Shown here in pieces: positions 8,148-16,551 of a DNA stretch of 64,000 nt. The translations under genes were made by a program, and so were the position numbers. The first letter of the stretch is position 1; each line of letters opens with the position of its first letter. This DNA comes from an uncultured Bacilli bacterium (GTDB lineage Bacteria; Bacillota_I; Bacilli_A; RF39; UBA660): contig CAKOQD010000003.1 in NCBI GenBank assembly GCA_934101185.1, positions 1 to 64,000 of the forward strand, given 5' to 3'. Below the pieces are notes generated by a model, which searched no databases, was not told where the DNA came from, and was given only the letters and a program-made list of their open reading frames with translations.

Positions 8148-8678
8148 TTATTTTTCTTTTATTGGTGCAAGTATCATAGTCATGTTTCTTCCATCTAATT
8201 TTGCTTTTTGTTCAATTGTTGCTATGGAATTAACTTCGTTTGCAAACCTTGTCATTACATCTATACCTCTATCGGTATGAAGCATTTGTCTTCCTTTGAA
8301 TCTGATGCTTAGTTTTACTTTATGACCTTTTTCTAAATATTTAGAAGCATTTCTTAGTTTTGTATTGAAATCTCCAATATCGATATCTGGTGATAAGCGA
8401 TATTCTTTTAATTCTACAATATTTGCTTGTTGCTTTTTCTTTGCTTCTTTTTGTTTTTTTGATTTTTCATATTTGAACTTATTATAGTCCATTATTTTAC
8501 ATACTGCAGGATTAGCATTTGGACTTATAAGTACTAAGTCTAAACCAGCATAGTTTGCAATTGTTAAAGCATCTTTTATTGCTTTGACTCCTAATTGTTC
8601 CCCATTTGGACCAATTACTAAAACATGACTTTCTTTGATTTGCTCATTTGTTAACAAATCATTACTTTTTGTTGCTAT
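8148..8678 (-). CDS. infC: Translation initiation factor IF-3, probable AUA start
   Basis: IF-3 binds the 30S subunit and checks start-codon selection. The N domain (NEQIKESHVLVIGPNGEQLG) and C domain (RFKGRQMLHTDRG, then MTRFANEV) are complete; 176 aa from the start chosen here. The first in-frame ATG (8691-8693) overlaps the only good ribosome site, GGAGG at 8687-8691, so it cannot use that site. An in-frame ATA at 8676-8678 is exactly 8 nt downstream and gives the usual IF-3 N-terminus. Rare AUU/AUA/AUC starts are typical of infC because they let IF-3 repress itself. If annotated from the ATG, the gene would end at 8693. First gene of the operon, behind an L20-type leader. Confidence 0.95.
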   Translation of the reverse strand: MATKSNDLLTNEQIKESHVLVIGPNGEQLGVKAIKDALTIANYAGLDLVLISPNANPAVCKIMDYNKFKYEKSKKQKEAKKKQQANIVELKEYRLSPDIDIGDFNTKLRNASKYLEKGHKVKLSIRFKGRQMLHTDRGIDVMTRFANEVNSIATIEQKAKLDGRNMTMILAPIKEK

Positions 8679-8696
8679 ACAAAACACCTCCATAAA

Positions 8697-8816
8697 TTAT
8701 AAAAAGAGTACGAAATGTACTCTTATCCAACCTAAAAAACACATAATAATTGCGTAGGCATTGACCTATGATTTTTCATCATCAGGTGGATATAAGACAT
8801 CTCTTTCCTTTTTAAC
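8697..8816 (-). promoter_or_regulatory. L20-type leader of infC-rpmI-rplT, with terminator hairpin
   Basis: The roughly 120-nt 5' leader runs from the promoter at 8824-8852 to infC. It contains ATGATGAAAAATCATAGGTC and adjacent helices resembling the Firmicutes L20 leader, in which L20 binding favours a terminator. A perfect 8-bp stem (AAGAGTAC / GTACTCTT, 8704-8724) followed by T-rich sequence lies just before the infC ribosome site and fits that terminator. Leader identity is by recognition, not by a covariance search. Confidence 0.75.
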
Positions 8817-8823
8817 ACTTAAG

Positions 8824-8852
8824 ATTATACACAAATTATATGCTTTTGTCAA
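8824..8852 (-). promoter_or_regulatory. Promoter of infC-rpmI-rplT
   Basis: A consensus promoter on the minus strand: TTGACA (8847-8852), 17-bp spacer, TATAAT (8824-8829). Confidence 0.85.
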
Positions 8853-8885
8853 TAAAAATTGCTATAAAATAAGGCAAATGGAGAT

Positions 8886-9398
8886 TTATTTGTTATGTTT
8901 TGTTAGTGTTTTTGGTTTTTCTACTTCTTCTTGTAAATGATTTATTAATAAGGATTGAACTTCTTTTAATTCTTCTATTTTTTCTTTTCTTGTTTTTTCT
9001 TTTGGTTTTTCTTGTTCTTGATTTAATTTTATTTCTTGTTTTTTGTCTTCTAAATCATTTGTTAATTCTTCTAAGTAATCATCTAAATATTTTAGTTCAT
9101 TTGACATCCTTACACAGTTTACAACTTCATAAGTTATTCCTATTGTTGTTATTACAATTGATATAGTTAGCAGTGTGTTACTTATTAATAATGCACTTAC
9201 TGCTTTATTTTCTAGTTTTATTAATGTTTCTAAAACTGGATATAGTCCTTTTATTGAAAAGGCAAAAATTGGTATTAATGCAGTTGCTAGTATTGCTTTT
9301 ATTTTTGATCGTTTTTTTTCGTGTTGCATTTTTTGCTTGATTTGTTTATATATATTTATTTGTTCTTGTTCATATTTTAGTTTGTTATTGTCTATCAT
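8886..9398 (-). CDS. Coiled-coil membrane protein of unknown function
   Basis: A 170-aa protein I do not recognise. A charged N-terminal helix (~1-32, rich in Gln/Lys) is followed by two membrane helices (~33-55 and ~68-92) and a long Glu/Lys/Gln-rich C-terminal region with heptad-like spacing (~98-165), likely cytoplasmic. Start: the GAGG ribosome site overlaps an in-frame GTG (9407), so the ATG at 9398, 9 bp downstream of the site, is preferred. It has a strong promoter of its own (9424-9452) and lies between the L20 leader and tRNA-Lys. Confidence 0.75.
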   Translation of the reverse strand: MIDNNKLKYEQEQINIYKQIKQKMQHEKKRSKIKAILATALIPIFAFSIKGLYPVLETLIKLENKAVSALLISNTLLTISIVITTIGITYEVVNCVRMSNELKYLDDYLEELTNDLEDKKQEIKLNQEQEKPKEKTRKEKIEELKEVQSLLINHLQEEVEKPKTLTKHNK

Positions 9399-9423
9399 TT
9401 GTTTCACCCTCTTTTGTTGCTAT

Positions 9424-9452
9424 AGTATAGACTTTTTTTGTTTGTTTGTCAA
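9424..9452 (-). promoter_or_regulatory. Promoter of the 8886-9398 gene
   Basis: TTGACA (9447-9452), 17-bp spacer, TATACT (9424-9429) on the minus strand. Confidence 0.7.
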
Positions 9453-9465
9453 GAAATTGTAGTAC

Positions 9466-9486
9466 AAAAAAAAGACCGAGGTCCTT
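9466..9486 (-). terminator. Terminator of tRNA-Lys
   Basis: A short G-C-containing stem closed by a CTCG loop, followed by a T run on the minus strand, starting about 12 nt after the tRNA CCA end. Confidence 0.65.
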
Positions 9487-9497
9487 AATTTTCTTAA

Positions 9498-9573
9498 TGG
9501 TGTCCCGCTGGAGATTCGAACTCCAGACCCTTTGATTAAAAGTCAAATGCTCTACCGACTGAGCTAGCGGAAC
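9498..9573 (-). tRNA. tRNA-Lys (anticodon TTT)
   Basis: A complete 76-nt cloverleaf on the minus strand. The acceptor stem GTTCCGC / GCGGGAC has one G-U pair; discriminator A; CCA is encoded. The D arm GCTC...GAGC is present, the anticodon loop is CTTTTAA, and the T arm has GTTCGAATC. The discriminator A agrees with the TGGT bulge of the lysS T-box at 40411-40621. Confidence 0.97.
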
Positions 9574-9635
9574 GTTTTTTATGTATATATGTTATCATAT
9601 TTTTTATTAAAAAGATATAAAAAAAAGAAAAAAAG

Positions 9636-10136
9636 TTATTTTTTTGACTCTTTTTCTTCTAACATTTTGATTATTTTGTTTTGATTTGCTGTTAATTTAT
9701 TTATTTGCTCATGTAGTTGTTCTAGTATTAACTCACTTTTTAAATCTGTCTTATAATCATTTTTTCCTCTTAGTGTATCTTTTTTTGCGTTTCTATTTTG
9801 ACTCATCATTATGATTGGTGCTTGTAGTGCTGCTACGCATGATAGTAATAAATTAAGTAAAATGAATGGATATGGGTCAAGATTTTTTATTATTGTAACA
9901 TTTAATAATATCCATATTATCAGGAATAGACTGAAACCTATTATGAATCCCCAGCTTCCTGCAATTTCTGTGAATTTATCTGCTAAAGCATCCCATTTTG
10001 TCCTTGTTTCTTCGAATTGTTTATCAACATCTATTGTTAATGGTTCATCAAATAGTAGTTCCATTAATTCGTCTTCACTTAGTTCTTCATTATTTTTATT
10101 AATTAGTTTTTTTACTATTTCTTTTCTTGTTACCAT
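9636..10136 (-). CDS. DUF1003 family membrane protein
   Basis: A 166-aa protein with the DUF1003 pattern: a soluble N-terminus, DKFTEIAGSWGFIIGFSLF opening the first membrane helix (res. ~62-80), DPYPFILLNLLLSCVAALQA forming the second (~88-108), then the conserved IIMMSQNRN and a charged C-terminal coiled coil. The family is widespread and of unknown function. Its stop overlaps the trpS region by one base; since trpS lies upstream on the same strand, the two are probably cotranscribed. Confidence 0.88.
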   Translation of the reverse strand: MVTRKEIVKKLINKNNEELSEDELMELLFDEPLTIDVDKQFEETRTKWDALADKFTEIAGSWGFIIGFSLFLIIWILLNVTIIKNLDPYPFILLNLLLSCVAALQAPIIMMSQNRNAKKDTLRGKNDYKTDLKSELILEQLHEQINKLTANQNKIIKMLEEKESKK

Positions 10137-11122
10137 TATCTTCCGAACCCCATTCTTTGTTTCATTAATTCATATTTTTCTTTTGCTTGTTGTCTTGATT
10201 TTTCTATTCCTTGATCTAATACTTTGTCTATTTCATCACTGTTTAATATTTGATTATATTTTTCTTGTATTTTTGATATTTCATTTATTACTACTTCCGC
10301 TACTTGTTTTTTGAATTCACCATAATTAGAGTTTTTGAATTCTTCTTCTATTTCTTTAGTTGTTTTGTTTGTAAATACTTTATAAATATTAATTAGATTG
10401 GATATACCAGGTTTATTTTCTTTGTCATATTTTATTGTCATGTCTGAGTCAGTTGTGGCTCCCATTATTTTTTTTCTTATTGTTTCTTTATCGTCTAAAA
10501 GATTAATTACACCTTTTTGATTTTCACTTGATTTTGACATTTTTTTAGTTGGATCTATTAAATCCATGATTTTAGCGCCTTCTTCTGGTATTAATGGTTC
10601 TGGTATAGTAAATGTTTCCCCATATTTTTTGTTAAATCTTTCTGCAATGTCTCTTGCTAATTCTACGTGTTGTTTTTGATCTTTTCCAACTGGGACATAA
10701 TTTATGTCATATGCTAAAATGTCTGCGGCCATTAGGACTGGATATGTTAATAAACCGCTTGTAAAGTTTATATTTTTTAAGCTTTTGTCTTTGAATTGAG
10801 TCATTCTTGATAGTTCACCATAGTATGTATTGCATTCTAGAAGCCATGATATATTCGCATGGTATTCATTTTCTGATTGAATAAATATAGTGTTTTTATT
10901 TGGATCAATTCCGCATGCTAAGTAAAGAGCAAGTAGACTTTTTACTTTTGACGATAGTGTTTTTGGATCTTGTGGCACAGTTATTGCATGAAGGTCTGCT
11001 ACAAAGATGTATGAATCGAATTCATCTTGATATTTTACCATTTGTTTTATTGCGCCAATATAGTTTCCAATATGAATTGTACCTGTTGGTTGCAATCCAG
11101 TTAATATTTTCTTCTTGTTCAT
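10136..11122 (-). CDS. trpS: Tryptophan--tRNA ligase
   Basis: A 328-aa class I aminoacyl-tRNA synthetase of the usual bacterial length. It joins Trp to tRNA-Trp in the cytosol. The ATP-binding HIGH motif is GTIHIGNYIGA (res. ~13-23) and the KMSKS loop is KKMSKSSEN (~193-201). The conserved LLECNTYYGELSRMTQFKDK region (~94-113) is also present. No T-box or trp leader is seen in the 108-bp gap to tuf. The GGAAGTG ribosome site is well placed. Confidence 0.97.
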   Translation of the reverse strand: MNKKKILTGLQPTGTIHIGNYIGAIKQMVKYQDEFDSYIFVADLHAITVPQDPKTLSSKVKSLLALYLACGIDPNKNTIFIQSENEYHANISWLLECNTYYGELSRMTQFKDKSLKNINFTSGLLTYPVLMAADILAYDINYVPVGKDQKQHVELARDIAERFNKKYGETFTIPEPLIPEEGAKIMDLIDPTKKMSKSSENQKGVINLLDDKETIRKKIMGATTDSDMTIKYDKENKPGISNLINIYKVFTNKTTKEIEEEFKNSNYGEFKKQVAEVVINEISKIQEKYNQILNSDEIDKVLDQGIEKSRQQAKEKYELMKQRMGFGR

Positions 11123-11191
11123 TTTATCACTTCCATTTAAATTATATCATTTATTTGTAGTAATTAAAACTTTTATTTTATATTTTTATAT

Positions 11192-11220
11192 AAAAAAAGA
11201 TCTGAGTTATACTCAAATCT
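11192..11220 (-). terminator. Terminator of tuf / str operon
   Basis: Minus-strand stem AGATTTGAGT / ACTCAGATCT with a 3-nt loop, followed by seven T, just after the tuf stop at 11231. Confidence 0.85.
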
Positions 11221-11230
11221 CTTTAGTTAA

Positions 11231-12415
11231 TTATTCAATAATTTCAGAAACTTTACCAGCACCAACTGTTCTACCACCTTCACGGATTGAGAATTCAGTT
11301 CCGTTTTCAAGTGCGATTGGGTGGATTAATTCTACTGTCATTGAAACATTGTCTCCAGGCATAACCATTTCAACACCTTGTGGTAATTCGATTACACCAG
11401 TAACGTCAGTTGTTCTGAAGTAGAATTGTGGTCTGTAGTTTGCGAAGAATGGAGTATGTCTTCCACCTTCTTCTTTAGATAATACATAAACTTCAGCTTT
11501 GAATTTATGATGAGGTGTTACTGTTCCTGGTTTAGCAAGAACTTGTCCACGTTCAACTTGTTCACGAGAAATACCACGTAATAATACACCAGCATTGTCT
11601 CCAGCTTCAGCGTAATCTAATGATTTTTTGAACATTTCAATTCCTGTTACTACAGTTTTTTGAGTTGGTTTAATACCAACGATTTCAACTTCGTCATTTA
11701 GATTTAATTTTCCACGTTCTACACGTCCTGTAACTACAGTTCCACGACCTGTAATAGTGAATACATCTTCGATGCTCATTAAGAATGGTTTATCAACATC
11801 ACGTGTTGGAGTTGGAATCCATTCATCAACAGCGTCCATAAGTTCTTCAATTTTTTCAACGTATTTTGGATCTCCTTCAAGAGCTTTAAGAGCTGAACCA
11901 CAGATAATTGGAGTTTCATCTCCTTCGAATCCGTATTCATTTAATAAATCTCTAACTTCCATTTCAACTAATTCGATTAGTTCTGGATCATCAACCATAT
12001 CACATTTATTTAAGAATACTACCATTCTTGGTACTCCTACTTGACGTGATAATAGGATGTGTTCTCTTGTTTGAGCCATTGGTCCATCTGTAGCAGCGAT
12101 TACTAAGATAGCTCCATCCATTTGTGCTGCACCAGTGATCATGTTTTTAACATAGTCGGCATGTCCTGGACAGTCTACGTGAGCATAGTGACGTTTGTCT
12201 GTTTCATACTCAACGTGAGCAGTATTAATTGTAATACCTCTTTCTCTTTCTTCTGGAGCTTTATCGATATTTGCATAATCAACGAATTGTGCTCCACCTT
12301 TTTTTGCTAATACACTTGTAATAGCAGCAGTTAATGTAGTTTTTCCGTGGTCTACGTGACCAATTGTACCAACGTTAACGTGTGGTTTACTACGGTTAAA
12401 TTTTTCTTTTGCCAT
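11231..12415 (-). CDS. tuf: Translation elongation factor Tu
   Basis: A 394-aa GTPase of standard length that delivers aminoacyl-tRNA to the ribosome. G1 GHVDHGKTTL, G3 DCPGHADYVKNM, G4 NKCDMVDD and G5 SALKA are intact, and domains II and III are complete to the C-terminal VSEII. The codon choice is less biased to A/T than in the neighbours, as expected for a highly expressed gene. Last gene of rpsL-rpsG-fusA-tuf. The 82-bp gap to fusA contains a TATAAT box, but the -35 is poor, so a separate tuf promoter is possible but not certain. Confidence 0.99.
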   Translation of the reverse strand: MAKEKFNRSKPHVNVGTIGHVDHGKTTLTAAITSVLAKKGGAQFVDYANIDKAPEERERGITINTAHVEYETDKRHYAHVDCPGHADYVKNMITGAAQMDGAILVIAATDGPMAQTREHILLSRQVGVPRMVVFLNKCDMVDDPELIELVEMEVRDLLNEYGFEGDETPIICGSALKALEGDPKYVEKIEELMDAVDEWIPTPTRDVDKPFLMSIEDVFTITGRGTVVTGRVERGKLNLNDEVEIVGIKPTQKTVVTGIEMFKKSLDYAEAGDNAGVLLRGISREQVERGQVLAKPGTVTPHHKFKAEVYVLSKEEGGRHTPFFANYRPQFYFRTTDVTGVIELPQGVEMVMPGDNVSMTVELIHPIALENGTEFSIREGGRTVGAGKVSEIIE

Positions 12416-12497
12416 AATTTTTTCCTCCTTTTTGAAATTACATTATAATTGTATCTAACAATTGAAAATTTTTCAACTGTTTTGACCTATTTTTTTA

Positions 12498-14567
12498 TTA
12501 ATTACCGCTTTTTTTAATTATTTCTTCGGCAATATTTTTTGGTACTTCTTCATAATGGTCTGGTACCATTTGGAAAGTTCCTCTTCCTTGGGTGTTTGAT
12601 CTAATGCTTGTTGCATAACCAAACATTTCTGATAGTGGAACCATTGCTTCGAATGCAATTGCATTTCCACGTGATTCTTGTGATAATGGTTTACCACGTC
12701 TTGCAGTGATGTCTCCCATTACATTTCCTAGGTATTCTTCTGGTACAACGATGTCTACTTTCATGATTGGTTCAAGAATTACAGGCCTACATTTGTTTTT
12801 AGCTTCTTTTAAAGCCATTGATGCTGCAATTTTGAATGCCATTTCTGAAGAATCGACATCATGGTATGAACCATCGAATAATGTTGCTTTTACATCGATC
12901 ATTGGGTATCCCGCTAATACACCAGTTTGTAGGGCGTCTTGTAATCCCTTATCAGTTACTGGGATGTATTCTCTTGGTACTACACCACCAACGATAGCAT
13001 CAACGAATTCATATCCTTTATCTGGGTTTGGTTCAAATTTAATCCATACGTGTCCGTATTGTCCACGTCCACCAGATTGTTTAATGTATTTACCTTCACA
13101 TTCACCTGTTTGTGTAATTGTTTCTCTGTATGCTACTTGAGGTTTACCAACATTTGCTTCAACGTGGAATTCTCTTCTCATACGATCTACTAATACATCT
13201 AAGTGAAGTTCTCCGATACCAGCAATGATAGTTTGTCCAGTTTCAGCATCAGTATGTACTCTGAAAGTTGGATCTTCTTCTGCTAGTTTTTGAAGGGCGA
13301 TTGCCATTTTATCTTGATCTGCTTTTGATTTTGGTTCAATAGCAAGTTCAATTACTGGATCTGGTACTTCGATTGATTCAAGAATGATTGGTTTCTTTTC
13401 ATCGCACAAAGTATCTCCAGTTGTTGTATTTTTTAATCCTACTGCTGCAGCGATATCACCTGCATATACTTCAGATATTTCAGTTCTATCATTGGCATGC
13501 ATTTGTAGAATACGTCCTACTCTTTCTTTTGCATCTTTTGTACTGTTTAGTACATATGATCCACTTGATAGATGCCCTGAGTAAACTCTAAAGAATGTTA
13601 AACGTCCAACGAATGGGTCTGTCATTACTTTAAATGCTAAGGCACTAAATGGTTCTGAATCTGATGGATGTCTTTCATCAGGTTCTCCTTTTAGGTTAGT
13701 TCCTTTTACTGATGGAATATCAAGTGGTGATGGTAAGTAGTCAATTATTGCATCAAGTAATAATTTAACTCCTTTGTTTCCTAATGCTGTACCACACATG
13801 AATGGGAAGAATTTGGCTTGTAGTACTCCGTTTCTTATTGCTTTTTTAATTAATTCAATAGAAACTTCTTCTCCTTCAAGGTATTTTTCCATTAGTTCAT
13901 CATCAAATTCTGCAATTGCTTCAAGTAGTGATGTTCTATATTCTTCTACTTTATCAGTCATGTCAGCTGGTATTTCTATTTCAGTGTAGTTTTCATCAGC
14001 ATTTCCATCAAAATGATATGCTTTTCTAGTAATTAGATCTATTACTCCGTTGAAGTCTGATTCTGCTCCGATTGGAAGTTCGATAGCAGCAGTGTTTGCT
14101 CCTAGACGATCTTTTACACTTTGTAAACTCATATAGAAGTCTGCTCCAAGTTTATCCATTTTATTTGAGAAGATAATTCTTGGTACGTGGTATTCATTTG
14201 CTTGTCTCCAAACAGTTTCACTTTGTGGTTCAACTCCAGCATTTGAGTCTAGTAATAATACTGCACCATCTAGTACTCTTAAGCTACGTTGTACTTCTAC
14301 TGTGAAGTCTACGTGTCCTGGAGTATCGATGATATTGTATCTATATCCTTTCCAGAATGCTGTTGTTGCTGCACTTGTTATTGTGATTCCACGTTCTTTT
14401 TCTTGTTCCATCCAGTCCATTTGAGAAGCTCCATCGTGAGTTTCACCAATTTTATGGATTTTTTTAGTATGGTATAAGATACGTTCTGTAGCTGTTGTTT
14501 TTCCGGCATCGATATGTGCCATTATACCAAAGTTTCTTGTTTTATCTAAACTTGTTCCTCTAGCCAT
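12498..14567 (-). CDS. fusA: Translation elongation factor G
   Basis: A 689-aa GTPase that drives translocation and, with RRF, ribosome recycling. It has G1 MAHIDAGKTTATERIL, G3 DTPGHVDFTVEV and G4 NKMDKLGADF, then domains II-V to the end (RRGKPLSQESRGNAI near the C-terminus). An in-frame extension to 14675 would run far into rpsG and lacks a ribosome site. The ATG at 14567 follows GGAGG directly and gives the canonical N-terminus MARGTSLDKTRNFGIMAHID, so that start is used. Confidence 0.98.
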   Translation of the reverse strand: MARGTSLDKTRNFGIMAHIDAGKTTATERILYHTKKIHKIGETHDGASQMDWMEQEKERGITITSAATTAFWKGYRYNIIDTPGHVDFTVEVQRSLRVLDGAVLLLDSNAGVEPQSETVWRQANEYHVPRIIFSNKMDKLGADFYMSLQSVKDRLGANTAAIELPIGAESDFNGVIDLITRKAYHFDGNADENYTEIEIPADMTDKVEEYRTSLLEAIAEFDDELMEKYLEGEEVSIELIKKAIRNGVLQAKFFPFMCGTALGNKGVKLLLDAIIDYLPSPLDIPSVKGTNLKGEPDERHPSDSEPFSALAFKVMTDPFVGRLTFFRVYSGHLSSGSYVLNSTKDAKERVGRILQMHANDRTEISEVYAGDIAAAVGLKNTTTGDTLCDEKKPIILESIEVPDPVIELAIEPKSKADQDKMAIALQKLAEEDPTFRVHTDAETGQTIIAGIGELHLDVLVDRMRREFHVEANVGKPQVAYRETITQTGECEGKYIKQSGGRGQYGHVWIKFEPNPDKGYEFVDAIVGGVVPREYIPVTDKGLQDALQTGVLAGYPMIDVKATLFDGSYHDVDSSEMAFKIAASMALKEAKNKCRPVILEPIMKVDIVVPEEYLGNVMGDITARRGKPLSQESRGNAIAFEAMVPLSEMFGYATSIRSNTQGRGTFQMVPDHYEEVPKNIAEEIIKKSGN

Positions 14568-14577
14568 TGTATCCTCC

Positions 14578-15045
14578 CTACCATCTATAGTGTGCAAATG
14601 CCTTGTTGGCTTCTGCCATTCTATGAGTGTCTTCGCGTTTTTTAACTGAAGCTCCTGTTCCATTTGAAGCATCAATAATTTCGTTAGCTAAGTTTTCGGC
14701 CATTCCATGACCTCCTCTTAGTCTTGCATAATTTGTTAACCATCTTAGTCCTAAAGTTTGTGATCTTTCTTCAGATACTTCGATTGGTACTTGATAGTTT
14801 GAACCACCAACGCGGCGTGATTTAACTTCTAAAGCTGGTTTTATATTTTCTAATGCTTGATTAAATACTTCCATTGGATCTTTTCCAGTTTTTTCTTTAA
14901 TCATGTCAAATGCATCATATAAGATTGTTTGTGCTTTTCCTTTTTTACCATCTAACATCATAGAGTTGATTAATTTAGTAACAACTTTTGATTTGTATAT
15001 TGGATCTGGTAAAACGTCTCTTTTAACTGCACGTCTTTTACGCAT
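14578..15045 (-). CDS. rpsG: 30S ribosomal protein S7
   Basis: A 155-aa protein of the usual length (156). Signatures: MRKRRAVKRDVLPDPIYKSK at the start, KKGKAQTILYDAFDMI, SRRVGGSNYQVPIEV and the C-terminal HRMAEANKAFAHYRW. S7 nucleates assembly of the 30S head. It lies between rpsL (34 bp upstream) and fusA (10 bp downstream) in the universal str order, with an AGGAGG ribosome site. Confidence 0.98.
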   Translation of the reverse strand: MRKRRAVKRDVLPDPIYKSKVVTKLINSMMLDGKKGKAQTILYDAFDMIKEKTGKDPMEVFNQALENIKPALEVKSRRVGGSNYQVPIEVSEERSQTLGLRWLTNYARLRGGHGMAENLANEIIDASNGTGASVKKREDTHRMAEANKAFAHYRW

Positions 15046-15079
15046 TTTTATTCCTCCTTTACTATTTTGTTAATTCTTT

Positions 15080-15490
15080 TTATTTTCCTCTTTTAGTTCC
15101 GTATTTAGAACGTGCTTGTTTACGATCTTTAACTCCTTGAGTATCCATTGTTCCACGAACGATATGGTATCTAACCCCGATTAAGTCTTTTACACGTCCA
15201 CCACGAATTAATACAACACTATGTTCTTGTAGGTTGTGTCCTTCTCCAGGTATGTAAGCATCTACTTCTTTACCATTAGATAATCTAACACGAGCATATT
15301 TTCTTAATGCTGAGTTTGGTTTCTTTGGTGTTTTAGTTCCTACACGAATACATACTCCACGTTTTTGTGGTGATGGTACTTCTGTAGCTTTCTTTTGTAA
15401 AGTATTCATTCTTACTCCTAATACTGGAGATTTTGATTTTCTTGTTTTGTCTTTTCTGTTTTTTCTAACTAATTGATTAATTGTTGGCAT
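15080..15490 (-). CDS. rpsL: 30S ribosomal protein S12
   Basis: A 136-aa protein with the hallmark regions TINQLVRKNRKDKTRKSKSP, KKPNSALRKYARVRLSNG and GEGHNLQEHSVVLIRGGRVK. The decoding-site loops show the wild-type TPKKPNSA (Lys at the classic streptomycin position) and no resistance change that I recognise. First gene of the str operon. The 232-bp gap upstream holds a consensus promoter (15584-15612) and two small hairpins in the leader. Confidence 0.98.
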   Translation of the reverse strand: MPTINQLVRKNRKDKTRKSKSPVLGVRMNTLQKKATEVPSPQKRGVCIRVGTKTPKKPNSALRKYARVRLSNGKEVDAYIPGEGHNLQEHSVVLIRGGRVKDLIGVRYHIVRGTMDTQGVKDRKQARSKYGTKRGK

Positions 15491-15583
15491 AACTTCTCCT
15501 TTCTACACACATATCCAGGTGTATCATTTTCTTTAATTTTTATTAGGTTTATAAAATAAACCCAATCAAATTCAAACATTGCT

Positions 15584-15612
15584 AATATATCATGTTATTT
15601 TGTGTTTGTCAA
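15584..15612 (-). promoter_or_regulatory. Promoter of the str operon
   Basis: TTGACA (15607-15612), 17-bp spacer, TATATT (15584-15589) on the minus strand. The leader to rpsL then contains a GGGTTTATTTTATAAACC-type hairpin (around 15546-15563) and a second small hairpin around 15504-15522. Confidence 0.8.
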
Positions 15613-15687
15613 TTGTTTTTTAGTATTTTTAAGTGTTTTTACAATTATTTTCCTTTATTATAATATGCAATTTTTATTAGTTATTAA

Positions 15688-15714
15688 CAAAAAAGATGAG
15701 GTTGAGTCATCTTT
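15688..15714 (-). terminator. Terminator of the 15723 gene
   Basis: Minus-strand stem AAAGATGA / TCATCTTT with a 7-nt loop and a T tail. Confidence 0.8.
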
Positions 15715-15722
15715 TGTATTTC

Positions 15723-16499
15723 TTATTTTGTAATATTTTGATGTTCTTGTAATTCTTTTTGAAGTTCTAGTGATAGTTTCATACTTTCTTTTATTTTTTC
15801 GTATGCTTTTTCTTGTTCTTGTTTTTTAAAATATATATTAGTCATTGCTTCTGCGCTTTTTAAATTAGTGCTTATATTTTCAGTATTTATTCCTTCTTCA
15901 TTTAGGTATGATATAGTCATTTTTCCTAGTTCTTTTGCAATACTTTTTAATTGTTCTTTTTTATCATCTTGAATCATTTTTTCTATATCTAGATATAGTT
16001 TATCATTTTCTTCTTTAGTATATTGTTTGAATATTTCATTATTTGTTGCTATAATTGACATTGGAAGTTCATAATCAATACCTTCGATTTTGACATAATG
16101 AGGTTCTTCGAGTAATTCTTGATTTTTTATTTCATTTTTAAATTCTAGTGACATTTGCATACTTGTTTTTATTTTTTCAAACGCTTTTTCTTGTTCTTGT
16201 TTTTGTATGTGTATTTTAACCATACTATCTAAAAAGTTTAATTTTGGTGTCATTTTATTCCATTTTTCTGCGATTTGTCCTTGAGACTCTATTGCAATTT
16301 GTTGAATATTCATAGTGCATTGATATTCTATTTCTCTTAGTTCATCTAGTTTTTGTTCTTTTTCCATTCTTTCTATATCTAAGTAGTTTTTATTGTTTTT
16401 TACTAATTTATATTTATTTAGTATATTTTGATTTAGTCCTATTACCATAAGTGGTAATTCGTATTCTTTATTATTTATTATTATATAGTATTGTTCCAT
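15723..16499 (-). CDS. Internally duplicated hypothetical protein
   Basis: A 258-aa soluble, highly charged protein I do not recognise. It consists of two copies of a ~125-residue module. The module begins with a small beta segment (NNKEYELPLMVIGLN near res. 9 versus EGIDYELPMSIIATN near 138), then YLDIERM/YLDIEKM, and ends with a helical block (KQEQEKAFEKIKTSMQMSLE versus KQEQEKAYEKIKESMKLSLE). The GGAGG ribosome site sits 5 bp before the ATG. It has its own terminator and no neighbour suggests a role. Confidence 0.78.
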   Translation of the reverse strand: MEQYYIIINNKEYELPLMVIGLNQNILNKYKLVKNNKNYLDIERMEKEQKLDELREIEYQCTMNIQQIAIESQGQIAEKWNKMTPKLNFLDSMVKIHIQKQEQEKAFEKIKTSMQMSLEFKNEIKNQELLEEPHYVKIEGIDYELPMSIIATNNEIFKQYTKEENDKLYLDIEKMIQDDKKEQLKSIAKELGKMTISYLNEEGINTENISTNLKSAEAMTNIYFKKQEQEKAYEKIKESMKLSLELQKELQEHQNITK

Positions 16500-16551
16500 G
16501 ATAACCTCCGTTACTATATATAGTATATCGGTTTTTTATTTTTACTTCAAG

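Noticed and set aside
14568..14675. 36-codon N-terminal extension of fusA
   Set aside because: It lies inside rpsG, lacks a ribosome site, and the downstream ATG has GGAGG and the canonical EF-G N-terminus.
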